DNA from: Bacteroidota bacterium
GTDB lineage: Bacteria; Bacteroidota; Bacteroidia; NS11-12g; UBA955
DNA length: 64,000 nt
Assembly: GCA_016787485.1 (NCBI GenBank)
Contig: JAEUUL010000015.1
Location: 1 to 64,000 of the forward strand
Direction of reading: 5' to 3'
In this document: positions 9,456 to 18,903 of the stretch, in pieces
Numbering within the stretch: the first letter of the stretch is position 1
Layout: each line of letters starts with the position of its first letter
The notes under the pieces: model-generated
Seen by the model: the letters and a program-made list of their open reading frames with translations, nothing else
What the model was told of the DNA's origin: nothing
Databases searched by the model: none
Program-made: the position numbers and the translations under genes

Positions 9456-10112
9456 ATGAGATGCGTATCGATTAAACCCATATTTTATATGGCATTCCTG
9501 ACCCTGTTTGTTCTGTCATGCTCTGTAAAAGTGAAAACCGAAAAAGACGGGGTACAGATATTAAAAGCGCATAAAAAAATAGCTGTAATTCCGTCTCGGG
9601 TAACACTGGAAAAGAGAAAGGGAATGCCTGAAGAAGCCATTGAAGGATACCAGATTCAGGCGGGATTCGATTATCAGTCTATCATTTATGATTATGTGCA
9701 GGCTTTGTATGAAAAAGGGCAGTTCACGGCCCGGATTATGGATCTGGATTCCGTGAATCAGATATTGACCAAAGCGGGTTACTATAAGGACACCGGGTTT
9801 AAACATGCCCCGCCGGGTGATGTATGCCGTTTGCTCGGTGTAGACGGATATATTTTGTCTTCATTTTATCAGATACATCCTGCCTCAAAAGCAATGGATC
9901 TGGACACTTATGTCTGGACCAATACAGTACCAAACAGCAGCAGCAGTCATGCGCATGGCGGCATAGGTGCGTGGGATGGCAATGCAGGGAAAGTGATGTG
10001 GAATATGAAACTTTCACTCAACAGTTATACCGGAGCAACAGCCCAGGAAATGGTGCGGTATATGATGGAAAAAGCAGTGCAGAGAATACCCTATGTGATT
10101 GTCGAACCCTGA
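9456..10112 (+). CDS. Lipoprotein, possible CsgG/LpoB-like fold
   Basis: A 218-residue protein with a signal sequence ending in a lipobox (LFVLSC, Cys22), so it is probably anchored in the periplasmic or outer-membrane leaflet. The mature part begins with a KKIAVIP strand, followed by a helix-rich region and RLLGVDGYILSSF. That pattern of strand, nucleotide-binding-like helix and LGVDxI resembles the TolB-N/CsgG/LpoB superfamily, but this is a loose resemblance. A Ser/His-rich stretch (SSSSHAHGG) lies at residues ~157-165. No specific function is recognised. An alternative in-frame ATG exists at 9489. It stands alone between a terminator and convergent dnaB. Confidence 0.7.
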   Translation: MRCVSIKPIFYMAFLTLFVLSCSVKVKTEKDGVQILKAHKKIAVIPSRVTLEKRKGMPEEAIEGYQIQAGFDYQSIIYDYVQALYEKGQFTARIMDLDSVNQILTKAGYYKDTGFKHAPPGDVCRLLGVDGYILSSFYQIHPASKAMDLDTYVWTNTVPNSSSSHAHGGIGAWDGNAGKVMWNMKLSLNSYTGATAQEMVRYMMEKAVQRIPYVIVEP

Positions 10113-10237
10113 AGTGAACTGCTGATACAGCCTGGATTTTCATTGCAAAACGGAATCAGTACAATTGCTTAAAATCGTACAGAATTTGTTTCACTCAAGG
10201 GGAACAATCTTATCGGTCTGTCAAAAGCATCACATTT

Positions 10238-11851
10238 TCAATCCACGAAAATGTCAGCACCGGTATTGCCTGAAGAGCCCCATGGGTTGTCTCCATAGTC
10301 GTTTTGTCCGAATGCCATGTCGCTGTTCATTTTGCTGGGCAGGGTTTGCGTGGTGAAAATGGGAGAGGGCGGCTGATCATCCCCTTCGCGCGGAATGAGC
10401 AGTCTTTCTTCGGGTGCAAGATCTACAAACTTGCTGTAAGGACTCACAAACTTGGCATATGCAGTACCTACGGCTCCGTGCCTGTTTTTGCCTATGAGTA
10501 TTTCCACAAGCCCGTCTATCTGGTCTGCGGCAGAAAACTGCGGTTCCTGCCCGCGGGTGGGCTCACCCACACCCATTTTTGTATAGTACTGATCCCGGTA
10601 CAGGAACATAACCATATCGGCGTCTTGTTCGATAGAACCGGATTCACGCAAATCGCTGAGCTGGGGACGTTTGTTCTGCCGTTTTTCAACCTCACGGCTC
10701 AACTGAGCCAGGGCAATCACCGGGATATTGAGTTCCTTGGCCAGACCTTTGAGTGAACGGGAGATAAATGCGATTTCCTGCTCGCGGTTGCCCTGCTGCC
10801 CTTTGGTTTCGTGACGCAACAACTGCAGGTAATCCACCACCACCAAATCCAGACCTTGCTGGCTGTGCACACGGCGACACTTGGCATTAAGGTCGAAAAT
10901 ACTCAGCTGCGGGGTATCATCAATGAATATGCGCGATTCACCCAGCCGTGTTGTGCGGTCATGCAGCCGGCCCCATTCTTCTTCCGTAAGGTCACTTTTG
11001 CGGATTTTGTCTCCGGGAATTTCAGCTTCGCCACTGATGAGGCGATTGACCAGTTGCACATCTGCCATTTCAAGGGAGAAAATCATGACAGATTTTCCGA
11101 AATCTACAGCGGCGTTGCGGACCAGTGAGAGTGCAAAGGCGGTTTTACCCATGGCCGGACGGGCAGCAAGGATAATCAGGTCGCTGGGCTGCCAGCCGCT
11201 GGTAATGCGGTCCAGGTCTGTAAAGCCACTGGCGACCCCGGTAATACCATCATTTTCTGTCTTGCTGCGATCATCCAGCGTTTTCAGCGCCCGTGCAATC
11301 AGTGTATTGATGTCCTGAAAATTGCGTTTCAGGCCTGCGTTCTTTATTTCGTAGAGTTTGCGTTCGCTGTCATCCAGCAATTCAAAACTGTCGGCGCCGT
11401 CATTGTAGGCATCTACAGCAATTTCACCTGAAACACGGATGAGTTCCCGCTGTACAAATTTCTGGGTAAGGATACGGGAGTGAAATTCTATGTTGGCTGC
11501 GCTGGCAACCCGGTTTGTGAGCTGGGCCAGGTAATAACTGCCACCAATGAGTTCCAGTTCACCGCTGTTGCGCAGGGCATTGTTCACAGTGAGCAGGTCT
11601 ATGGCACCTGCACCGTCTTCATAGAGTTTACGGATGGCGCGAAACACCACCTGATTCTCTGGTACATAGAAATGTTTTTCGGAAAGGATGTCAATGACCA
11701 GGTCTACCTTATCCCTTTCCAGCATCATACCACCGAGAACAGCCTCTTCCAGTTCGCGGGTATGCGGTGGTACCCGGCCCTGCATATCTGCCGGCATGGC
11801 TGCCAGAGGATTTGTCCTTCTCTTCTTTTTGTCCTGGGAAGCGTTTTCCAT
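10238..11851 (-). CDS. dnaB: Replicative DNA helicase
   Basis: Hexameric 5'-3' helicase that unwinds DNA at the replication fork. The 537-residue protein has the N-terminal primase-interacting domain (residues ~25-130, with PHTRELEEAVLGGMM) and a RecA-like ATPase domain. Walker A is ARPAMGKTAFAL, Walker B is VVDYLQLL, and the EKRQNKRPQLSDLRESG segment of the DnaB family is present. The N- and C-terminal tails are slightly longer than in E. coli; the C-terminal tail is Asn/Gly/Asp-rich, as in many Bacteroidota DnaB. No intein interrupts the Walker A site. It is divergent from clpC. A TTACTTTG box sits 7 bases upstream of the ATG. Confidence 0.96.
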   Translation of the reverse strand: MENASQDKKKRRTNPLAAMPADMQGRVPPHTRELEEAVLGGMMLERDKVDLVIDILSEKHFYVPENQVVFRAIRKLYEDGAGAIDLLTVNNALRNSGELELIGGSYYLAQLTNRVASAANIEFHSRILTQKFVQRELIRVSGEIAVDAYNDGADSFELLDDSERKLYEIKNAGLKRNFQDINTLIARALKTLDDRSKTENDGITGVASGFTDLDRITSGWQPSDLIILAARPAMGKTAFALSLVRNAAVDFGKSVMIFSLEMADVQLVNRLISGEAEIPGDKIRKSDLTEEEWGRLHDRTTRLGESRIFIDDTPQLSIFDLNAKCRRVHSQQGLDLVVVDYLQLLRHETKGQQGNREQEIAFISRSLKGLAKELNIPVIALAQLSREVEKRQNKRPQLSDLRESGSIEQDADMVMFLYRDQYYTKMGVGEPTRGQEPQFSAADQIDGLVEILIGKNRHGAVGTAYAKFVSPYSKFVDLAPEERLLIPREGDDQPPSPIFTTQTLPSKMNSDMAFGQNDYGDNPWGSSGNTGADIFVD

Positions 11852-11902
11852 GAACCTTCAAAGTAATATCCGGGAAGCGGAAATGGCCCTGTGTGTCCGG
11901 TG

Positions 11903-11945
11903 TTTTATTTCTTCACACCAAATGGTGTGTAAATGGTGAATAAAA
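11903..11945. promoter_or_regulatory. Operator-like inverted repeat between dnaB and clpC
   Basis: A perfect inner palindrome, CACACCA (11914-11920) and TGGTGTG (11923-11929), is flanked by a second inverted pair, TTTTATT (11903-11909) and AATAAAA (11939-11945), slightly off-centre. It sits in the 262-base divergent region. The two-base centre makes it more like a dimer-binding operator than an RNA hairpin. The binding protein is unknown. The rest of this region shows only promoter boxes. Confidence 0.4.
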
Positions 11946-12085
11946 TACCGGATGGCAGTTTCAGACTGCAAGAATGGCAGGTCTTGATTCCGGCCTGATT
12001 TTGGCACTGACCACAGGAGCATACACAAGCCATGGCACTGGTAAAACCAAAGGCCGGCAAATGGCGTATATGCAGAGATAAACAC

Positions 12086-12093
12086 TACATTTG
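12086..12093 (+). promoter_or_regulatory. -7 box of clpC
   Basis: TACATTTG matches TAnnTTTG and lies 20 bases before the clpC ATG, which predicts a leader of about 15 bases. No clear -33 TTG is present. Confidence 0.5.
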
Positions 12094-12113
12094 TAAATAA
12101 GGAAATCCTGTAC

Positions 12114-14657
12114 ATGGAAGCAAAGTTTTCACCCAGAGTAAAAGAAGTTATTCAATACAGCCGTGAAGAGGCCATCCGCCTGGGGCACGACTACATCGGT
12201 TGCGAGCATTTGTTGCTGGGCATCATTCGCGAAGGCGAAGGCAAAGCCCTTCAAACCCTGCGTCTGCTGGATATAGACACCCTGCGCCTGAAGAAGAATA
12301 TCGAAGACACCATACGCGGTACCGCCACAAGAACCACAAATCTGGGCAACATCCCGCTGACCAAGCAAGCCGAAAAGGCCCTGAAAATCACGTACCTTGA
12401 AGCCAAGATTTTCAAAACAGACCTCATTGGTACAGAACATTTGCTTCTAAGCATCTTGCGGGATGAAGACAACATTGCATCCAAAGTACTGGCCCAGTTT
12501 GGTGTGAACTACGATGTATTCAAGAGTGCCCTGGAAGAAGGCGTGGACAGCATCCGCGATGAAATTGGCGGAGAGGATAATGATACTCCCGAGGAATTCT
12601 ATAAAGAAGAACAGAAAGCCACAGAAAGCCGCAGGGGTGGAAAAGGCAAGAGTAAAACCCCCGTGCTGGACAATTTTGGCCGCGACCTGACCAAAGCAGC
12701 CGAAGAAGGCAAACTGGACCCCATCGTGGGCAGGGAAAAGGAAATCGAACGTGTGAGCCAGATTCTCAGCCGCCGCAAAAAAAACAATCCAGTCCTCATC
12801 GGTGAGCCCGGTGTGGGTAAAACCGCCATTGCCGAAGGGCTGGCCCTGCGCATCATTCAGCGCAAGGTGAGCCGTGTGTTGTTCAACAAGCGGGTGGTGA
12901 GCCTGGACCTGGCCAGCATGGTGGCCGGTACCAAGTACCGCGGACAGTTTGAAGAACGCATGAAGGCGCTGATGATGGAACTTGAAAAAGCAGACGATGT
13001 CATTCTGTTTATTGATGAAATACACACGATAGTAGGTGCAGGAGGTGCAAGTGGAAGTCTGGATGCAAGCAACATGTTCAAACCCGCCCTGGCCAGGGGT
13101 GAAATACAGTGCATTGGCGCCACCACCCTGGATGAATACCGGCAGTATATTGAGAAAGATGGAGCCCTGGAACGCCGTTTCCAGATGGTACTGATTGAAC
13201 CTGCCAGTCCTGCAGAAACCGTGGAGATTCTGCACAATATCAAAGAGAAGTACGAAGATCACCACGGAGTAAGCTATACAGACGATGCAATCAAAGCCTG
13301 TGTGGATCTGAGTGTGCGGTATATGAGTGACCGGCATTTGCCGGATAAGGCCATAGATATTCTGGATGAAGCAGGTGCCCGCGTGCATATCAGCAACATC
13401 CATGTGCCGGCCGACATTGTTACCCTTGAAAACAAAATCGAGGAAATAAAAGTAGAAAAGAACAAGGTAGTCAAAAGCCAGAATTTTGAGGAAGCGGCGA
13501 GACTGCGCGATACAGAGAAACGCCTGCTCGAGGATCTGGAAACAGCGAAAGCTGCATGGGAATCACAAACCCGCGAGCAGAAATTCAATGTGGATGAAGA
13601 CGACATTGCCGCTGTGGTGAGCATGATTACCGGCATACCGGTGCGCCGCATGGCAGAAAGCGAAAGCAAACGCCTGCTGCAAATGGGCGAGACGCTGAAG
13701 AAACGGGTGATAGGGCAGGACAAAGCAGTAGAGAAACTCACCCGCAGCATACAGCGCACACGTGCCGGATTTAAAGACCCGAACCGCCCGATAGGCTCAT
13801 TCATTTTTCTGGGACCTACCGGTGTGGGTAAAACCGAGTTGGCCAAAGCCCTTTCTGAGTTTCTGTTCGACAGCGACGATTCACTCATCCGAATAGACAT
13901 GAGTGAGTTTATGGAAAAGTTTGCGGTGAGCCGTTTGGTAGGTGCCCCTCCGGGATATGTTGGTTACGAAGAAGGCGGTATGCTTACCGAAAAGGTAAGG
14001 CGCAAACCCTATGCGGTTATCCTGTTCGATGAAGTGGAAAAAGCCCATCCGGATGTGTTCAATCTGCTGCTGCAGGTGCTGGACGAAGGTCAGATGACAG
14101 ACAGCCTGGGTCGCCGCATCGATTTCAGAAACACGGTGATTATCATGACCTCCAACATCGGCAGCCGTCAACTGAAAGATTTCGGAACCGGAATGGGATT
14201 TGGAACGGTAACCAAAAATGAGAACCGGGAAAAGGAAAGCAAGCAGGTTATTGAAACCCAGTTGAAGAAATTCTTCAGTCCGGAGTTCCTGAACCGTGTA
14301 GACGATGTGGTGGTATTCAACAGCCTGGGTAAAGAGGAATTGATTCAGATTCTGGATTTGCGTATGACCAAAATGCTGAACCGCATTGCAGAAATAGGGT
14401 ACAAAGTAACATTGACCAAATCTGCCAAGGAATTTCTGGCAGAGAAAGGGTTTGACCCGGATTTTGGAGCAAGACCCCTGCAAAGGGCTTTGCAAAAATA
14501 CCTGGAAGAACCCCTGGCAGAGGAAGTGCTGAAAGGCACGACCCATGAAGGCGATGAGTTAAAGGTAGACCGTAAAAAGAATGCCGAGGAACTCACCATT
14601 TCCGTTGCCAAAGCCAGGAATAAGGAGTTGCCGGAAGAAAAGCAGGCCGGCGAATAA
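12114..14657 (+). CDS. clpC: ATP-dependent Clp protease ATP-binding subunit ClpC
   Basis: AAA+ unfoldase that feeds substrates to ClpP. The 847-residue protein has two Clp-N repeats (residues ~1-145, with [12 protein letters not shown] and [12 protein letters not shown]) and a first AAA+ domain with Walker A GEPGVGKT near residue 230. A middle UVR/coiled-coil segment follows at ~440-480 ([20 protein letters not shown]). The second AAA+ domain has Walker A GPTGVGKT near residue 566, then the C-terminal D2-small domain. The UVR motif distinguishes ClpC from ClpA and ClpB. No adaptor gene (mecA, mcsB) or ctsR is adjacent. Confidence 0.96.
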   Translation: MEAKFSPRVKEVIQYSREEAIRLGHDYIGCEHLLLGIIREGEGKALQTLRLLDIDTLRLKKNIEDTIRGTATRTTNLGNIPLTKQAEKALKITYLEAKIFKTDLIGTEHLLLSILRDEDNIASKVLAQFGVNYDVFKSALEEGVDSIRDEIGGEDNDTPEEFYKEEQKATESRRGGKGKSKTPVLDNFGRDLTKAAEEGKLDPIVGREKEIERVSQILSRRKKNNPVLIGEPGVGKTAIAEGLALRIIQRKVSRVLFNKRVVSLDLASMVAGTKYRGQFEERMKALMMELEKADDVILFIDEIHTIVGAGGASGSLDASNMFKPALARGEIQCIGATTLDEYRQYIEKDGALERRFQMVLIEPASPAETVEILHNIKEKYEDHHGVSYTDDAIKACVDLSVRYMSDRHLPDKAIDILDEAGARVHISNIHVPADIVTLENKIEEIKVEKNKVVKSQNFEEAARLRDTEKRLLEDLETAKAAWESQTREQKFNVDEDDIAAVVSMITGIPVRRMAESESKRLLQMGETLKKRVIGQDKAVEKLTRSIQRTRAGFKDPNRPIGSFIFLGPTGVGKTELAKALSEFLFDSDDSLIRIDMSEFMEKFAVSRLVGAPPGYVGYEEGGMLTEKVRRKPYAVILFDEVEKAHPDVFNLLLQVLDEGQMTDSLGRRIDFRNTVIIMTSNIGSRQLKDFGTGMGFGTVTKNENREKESKQVIETQLKKFFSPEFLNRVDDVVVFNSLGKEELIQILDLRMTKMLNRIAEIGYKVTLTKSAKEFLAEKGFDPDFGARPLQRALQKYLEEPLAEEVLKGTTHEGDELKVDRKKNAEELTISVAKARNKELPEEKQAGE

Positions 14658-14668
14658 TCCCGACCCAT

Positions 14669-15940
14669 TTGCAAGCACGTACCCGCATACAATGGTTTTG
14701 TGTATTGGCAGGGTTGCTCACGCTGTATTACAGTTTCAATCAGAACCTGCGGTTTCCGGTACATCACTACAACAGTGAGATTTGGGCCGACAAGGCAGGA
14801 TATTACGTATATCTGCCCGCTACCTTTATTTACAATTGGGATGCAAATGCATTTCCCGCCCGGGCCGACACGCTGAGTGGTGAAGGGTTTAAGCTGAATA
14901 GCAACGGCACTGTTTTTACAAAGTACCCACCCGGAGTGGCCATGATGGAATTGCCGGTATTTCTGGCGGTGCATAGCTACATGAAATGGTTTCAGCCGGG
15001 CAGAGCAGATGGTTTTCAGCAACCCTACGAAACCGGGCTGATTGTAAGTGCAGAACTGGCTTGGTTTATGGGGTTGTATCTGCTGGGATTGCTTGCCCTG
15101 AAGCATGGATGGTCAACCCGGCGCACAGTGGGTTTATTGCTGGCCGTCCTTGTGGCCACACATACAGCCTACTTTGCCATTTGGCAGCCTGCCATGAGCC
15201 ACGGGTATACCTTTTTGCTGGTAGCATGGCTGTTATGGCTGCATCACAAAGAGGTAAATGTAAGAAACGCACTGGTCACAGCCGGTATAGTGGCCCTGAT
15301 TGGGTGTATACGTCCTGTAAACCTGTTGGTGATTTCACCCTTGTTATGGGTTATTGTGAAAAGGCAATGGCAAACAATAACAGAATGGAAGTGGAGAGGA
15401 ATACAGGCTGTATGCCTGATGCTGGGATTGCTCCCGTTGATTCTGCACAGCCTGTACAACAGGCATGCCGGTGAGGTGGCCTATGCAGGGGAAGGGTTCA
15501 CCCACTGGAAAGCGCCCTGGATTCATGCCATCCTGTTCAGTGCGAGCAACGGGGTGGCCGTGTATACCCCCTTTCTGTTTTTTCTGATTGCCTGGGTGTT
15601 TCGCAGCGCAGTTTACGCTTCATCCGGATGGTCGCCTTCCCGCATTGCCGCCCTGTGTGTTCTCATCACCTTATTCCTGTATGGCAGTTGGTGGATTCCC
15701 ACCCTGAGTTGCGGATTGAGCCACAGGGCCTTTCTAGACATACTTCCATTGATTTTCTGGGCTGGTATGCAGGCGGACTGGGAAAAGTTGTGGCGTGGCA
15801 AACCTGTATGGATTTTCGCCCTGATTTGCGGCATTTACACCAGCTATCTGGCCGTGCAGTATCCCAGTTGCCTCAACGATGCGAAAGGCACCAACCCCTG
15901 GATCTGGAGTGAGTATTTCGGGTTGTGGAGAACCAGTTAG
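14669..15940 (+). CDS. Polytopic membrane protein, possible GT-C type transferase
   Basis: A 423-residue integral membrane protein with about 9-11 predicted transmembrane helices. The first helix is at residues ~9-19. A large non-membrane loop at residues ~35-90 contains the conserved-looking DKAGYYVYLPATFIY and FTKYPPGVAMMELP segments. That layout (a long first extracytoplasmic loop with acidic and aromatic residues, then many helices) is typical of GT-C polyprenyl-phosphate sugar transferases and their relatives, so this is a guess from topology. The start is TTG at 14669, eleven bases after the clpC stop, since no ATG or GTG is available before the first helix. Its stop codon directly abuts that of the convergent T9SS gene. 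Confidence 0.65.
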   Translation: MQARTRIQWFCVLAGLLTLYYSFNQNLRFPVHHYNSEIWADKAGYYVYLPATFIYNWDANAFPARADTLSGEGFKLNSNGTVFTKYPPGVAMMELPVFLAVHSYMKWFQPGRADGFQQPYETGLIVSAELAWFMGLYLLGLLALKHGWSTRRTVGLLLAVLVATHTAYFAIWQPAMSHGYTFLLVAWLLWLHHKEVNVRNALVTAGIVALIGCIRPVNLLVISPLLWVIVKRQWQTITEWKWRGIQAVCLMLGLLPLILHSLYNRHAGEVAYAGEGFTHWKAPWIHAILFSASNGVAVYTPFLFFLIAWVFRSAVYASSGWSPSRIAALCVLITLFLYGSWWIPTLSCGLSHRAFLDILPLIFWAGMQADWEKLWRGKPVWIFALICGIYTSYLAVQYPSCLNDAKGTNPWIWSEYFGLWRTS

Positions 15941-17974
15941 TTACAAAACCCAAATTTTTTCCCAATAACCCCCATTCACCTTCACGAAATACAAGCCGGG
16001 AGAAGCAGCAAAAGGAATAAAGGCCTTTTTCGAGCCTGAAATCCGGTATTCCTGTAGTTTGCGACCTTCTGTTGTGTAAATATCTGCAGAGTAAATTGGA
16101 ATCTGAGCAGATTGAATATGGAATCCACCCGGGGTGGGGTTGGGGAAAATGAAAATTGAGGATTGAGTTAGTGTTTTGGAACTTAATGTAGTAACATTTA
16201 TACTATCAAATCCACTGTAACAATTTACAGGAACTACACCCTGCACTTTGTACCATGCGGTATCTAACAGTTTAAAACCAACACCCGATTTCCCCGTAAA
16301 TGTAATGCCTTTATACCATTGGTATTGCACGCCATTTTCTGCATTGCTTACAAAAAGGCTATCTCCTTTGCGCAAAATTATGGGTGTATCCGGTGCGGCT
16401 TTTTCATAAACTTTAATGGTATCAAAATATGTACAAAAAACCGGGTTACAGGTTTCTATTATATACATGCCTGCTGTATCTGCTTTTATGTGGTCTATAT
16501 AGGTTTCAATGCCCTTGGGTTTTTTCCATGTATAACAGTTCATGCCCTTGGGGCCTTGTATTGTAATAGGAAATGCATTGCCACAATAGCCAATGTCTTT
16601 TCCGAGAAAGCCGGGTTTCAGAATGGGGAATATTTCAATTTCCTTGATTACGCTATCTGTTCTTGTTCCATTTGAGGCTACATATTTCACCTGCCAAATG
16701 CCGGTATCGGTAAACAAGTGCTTGATATTTTTGGTTGTATAATGAAATTCATTGTTACCCTTGTTTATTTTCCAGTTATAAGTGCTGGCTCTAAAAGTAT
16801 CTACACCCATAAATTCAAAGCCATTTGTAGTGCAATTTTGCTTGTATTTGTAATTAATAGAAGGGGTATAAAAATAGCTTTGGTTGGTATTGTAGTTGCC
16901 AAAACGGCAGGTTCCCTGAATCAATGTTACTGCTTTATTTACAAAATCGCATTGAGGGTAGGGCTTGTTTGCGTTATTTATTATACTAATGAAATTTTGT
17001 TTTTCTCGAGTAATAAGAACTTTACCTCCGGGTGCGTTTCTGGCACAACCACCTAAAAAATTCGGATCACTATAAAGCGTTTTTCGTGAATTTAAAATAC
17101 TTGTCCTATCCCATTTTTTTAATGAATACTGAGCATAGGAATAATTGTTTGGGTCAATATACATAAAGGAATCATTGTCACTGAATATGCCAGAAAAAAA
17201 TATTCCTTCAATATTCTTTAGTTCATCGCTTAATGATCCCTTTTGTGAATTGAATTTAAAAAGACTATGTTGAAAGTTCTTTGGAGTAGCAGAAAAAGAC
17301 AAAAAATTACCACTTGGAGAAATTGAAATGTTTGTAAACCGATTTGTTGATGTTAAATTAGTTTCACCTAAATTAGATATGGAAATGCATCTATTTAGTC
17401 CTGATTCTGTTAAAAGAAACATGTAAAAAGTGTCCCCATATAAACTATGATTCAAAATGGTAATATCCCTTCCATTTTGATGATTTACTGCAGCTATTCC
17501 TTCACTAATTAAAGTTTGTAGAATTTCCTTTTTGACTATGAATTTTGCGGTATCATTTTCAATGATAAATGCAGTATGATACAACCTAGATTGCTGCCAA
17601 CCTATATATTTATTAGTAAATACATGGTAATAATCAGATTCAGGATGTTTTAAAATCAATTTGCCTTGAGTACTGCTCCAATCACCGCCTAAATCAAAGT
17701 CTTTATTGAGCTTTTCATGTTTTGCATTGTAAATATCTACACCGTTGGTGTAAAACAGTAAATTTCCTAAGCTATCGCTAATGCCTCCGCTTCCCTCTTC
17801 ACCTTTGAGGTTATACCAATCGTTACTAATAGGGGTTTTGCCATTTATCCATTGTATTCCTGCGCTGTCTGCTAAAAACCAGTTCCATGCTTCTTTTTGG
17901 GCTGATACAGATTGCGAGAATGCAGAAAGGAAGACAAGAAAAGTAATTGGCAGCAGTGTTTTATGGCGTATCAC
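15941..17974 (-). CDS. AT-rich T9SS type A cargo protein
   Basis: A 677-residue secreted protein with a signal peptide (cleavage probably after SVSAQ at residue ~26). The N-terminal half contains GGISDSLGNLLFYTNG, a segment common in large Bacteroidota surface proteins with propeller-like N-domains. A PKD-like region lies around residues 380-450 and Ig-like segments follow. The end (residues ~600-677) is a type A sorting domain (SSIFIFPNPTPGG, then ASPGLYFVKVNGG). The start is GTG (17972-17974), four bases after a -7 box (TAAATTTG on the minus strand, 17979-17986), so it is probably leaderless. The 5' half of the gene is visibly richer in A and T than its neighbours, which suggests recent acquisition. 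Confidence 0.85.
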   Translation of the reverse strand: MIRHKTLLPITFLVFLSAFSQSVSAQKEAWNWFLADSAGIQWINGKTPISNDWYNLKGEEGSGGISDSLGNLLFYTNGVDIYNAKHEKLNKDFDLGGDWSSTQGKLILKHPESDYYHVFTNKYIGWQQSRLYHTAFIIENDTAKFIVKKEILQTLISEGIAAVNHQNGRDITILNHSLYGDTFYMFLLTESGLNRCISISNLGETNLTSTNRFTNISISPSGNFLSFSATPKNFQHSLFKFNSQKGSLSDELKNIEGIFFSGIFSDNDSFMYIDPNNYSYAQYSLKKWDRTSILNSRKTLYSDPNFLGGCARNAPGGKVLITREKQNFISIINNANKPYPQCDFVNKAVTLIQGTCRFGNYNTNQSYFYTPSINYKYKQNCTTNGFEFMGVDTFRASTYNWKINKGNNEFHYTTKNIKHLFTDTGIWQVKYVASNGTRTDSVIKEIEIFPILKPGFLGKDIGYCGNAFPITIQGPKGMNCYTWKKPKGIETYIDHIKADTAGMYIIETCNPVFCTYFDTIKVYEKAAPDTPIILRKGDSLFVSNAENGVQYQWYKGITFTGKSGVGFKLLDTAWYKVQGVVPVNCYSGFDSINVTTLSSKTLTQSSIFIFPNPTPGGFHIQSAQIPIYSADIYTTEGRKLQEYRISGSKKAFIPFAASPGLYFVKVNGGYWEKIWVL

Positions 17975-18313
17975 ACCCCAAATTTACAAATAAAGCACTC
18001 ACTAAGGAAAAGTTCACTTTTATTTGACGACGGACAGGATTCTCTAATTAAAAAACACACTCTCAGTGTAACTCCCAATCCATTTCACGACCTGTTGGAA
18101 ATTACCTACTTAAGCAATCCAGATGCACAGGTTGAAATAAGCATCATTGATCTGAATGGAAAAGTGGTACAAAAAGTTTGTAATTGTCAAACAGATGCAA
18201 AAGGGATGCTGAAACGGAAGATAGACGCACGCGACTTCTCGCCTGGCAGTTATCTTATAAAAGTGAATGAAAATGGACGGATTGTGACGGGGAAATTGGT
18301 AAAGTGGGAGTGA
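17963..18313 (+). pseudogene. Orphan T9SS type A sorting-domain fragment
   Basis: A frame open from 17912 encodes, from the ATG at 17963, a 116-residue product. Residues ~35-116 are a clear type A sorting domain: LSVTPNPFHDLLEIT, then an EISIIDLNGKVV strand, then SPGSYLIKVNENG and a final GKLVKW. It has no signal peptide and no cargo domain, and its first bases overlap the 5' end of the divergent cargo gene. The simplest reading is the 3' remnant of a cargo gene whose body was lost when the AT-rich cargo was inserted or rearranged. A functional short gene is less likely. The stretch from 18314 to 18375 holds nothing I can name. Confidence 0.6.
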
Positions 18314-18375
18314 GATGTCACCAGAGATATGCAGAGAATGTCCTGGGCCGGATATGCGGAACAGAAAGAATGAAT

Positions 18376-18903
18376 TCAGCGCAAAATCCTGCGGATACCC
18401 AGGAACCGGGTTTTGTAGTATCCCAGGCTCAGGCTGTCATGCCGCACCCCGCCATTCAGTGCTGAATGGATGAAATAAATCTCGGTCGGGGTGACTTCGG
18501 TAATAATCCCCACGTGGCCTATGCTGCGGTTGTAGGCATTGGAACCTGTAAAACAAATTACATCTCCGGGCCGGGCCTGTGCTTTGCTCACAGCTGTGCC
18601 GTGCATGTAGTAGGAGGTTGCACTGGGTGAAAGCGGAATGCCACAGGCGGTTTTGTAGCAGTACATCACGAATCCGCTGCAGTCAAATCCTCCGGGCTGT
18701 TTGCCGGCATAGCGATAGGGTGTGCCAAGATTGCTTTCGGCCACACGCAGCAGCTTGTTTATTTCTACCAGAAAAGTATTTGTGGTATCTGCCTTTACCG
18801 TTTTAGCGGTGTCATTCAGTGCCTTTTGCACGGTACTGTCCGCCTGGCTCCACAAGGGAGACGCTGAGAGAAACAGGATGAAACTGATCAGATATTTTCT
18901 CAT
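18376..18903 (-). CDS. NlpC/P60 (C40) cell-wall endopeptidase
   Basis: A secreted 175-residue cysteine hydrolase that cleaves peptidoglycan stem peptides. It has a signal peptide (residues 1-20). The C40 domain occupies residues ~50-170 with the catalytic Cys in FDCSGFVMYCY, His in GHVGIIT, and the third polar residue in YFIHSALNGG. The N-terminal extension (residues ~22-48) is Thr/Asp-rich. Its ATG shares one base with the TGA stop of the upstream M48 peptidase gene (TGATG), so the two are translationally coupled. Confidence 0.92.
   Translation of the reverse strand: MRKYLISFILFLSASPLWSQADSTVQKALNDTAKTVKADTTNTFLVEINKLLRVAESNLGTPYRYAGKQPGGFDCSGFVMYCYKTACGIPLSPSATSYYMHGTAVSKAQARPGDVICFTGSNAYNRSIGHVGIITEVTPTEIYFIHSALNGGVRHDSLSLGYYKTRFLGIRRILR

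Noticed and set aside
10165-10356. A small plus-strand frame over the dnaB 3' end
   Set aside because: No start signal or homology-like motif, and it overlaps dnaB.
11858-12115. An 85-codon minus-strand frame in the dnaB-clpC gap
   Set aside because: It spans the clpC promoter and the palindrome, and its sequence is not protein-like.
12447-13403. A 318-codon minus-strand frame inside clpC
   Set aside because: clpC is clear in the other strand and the antisense frame shows no domain or start signals.
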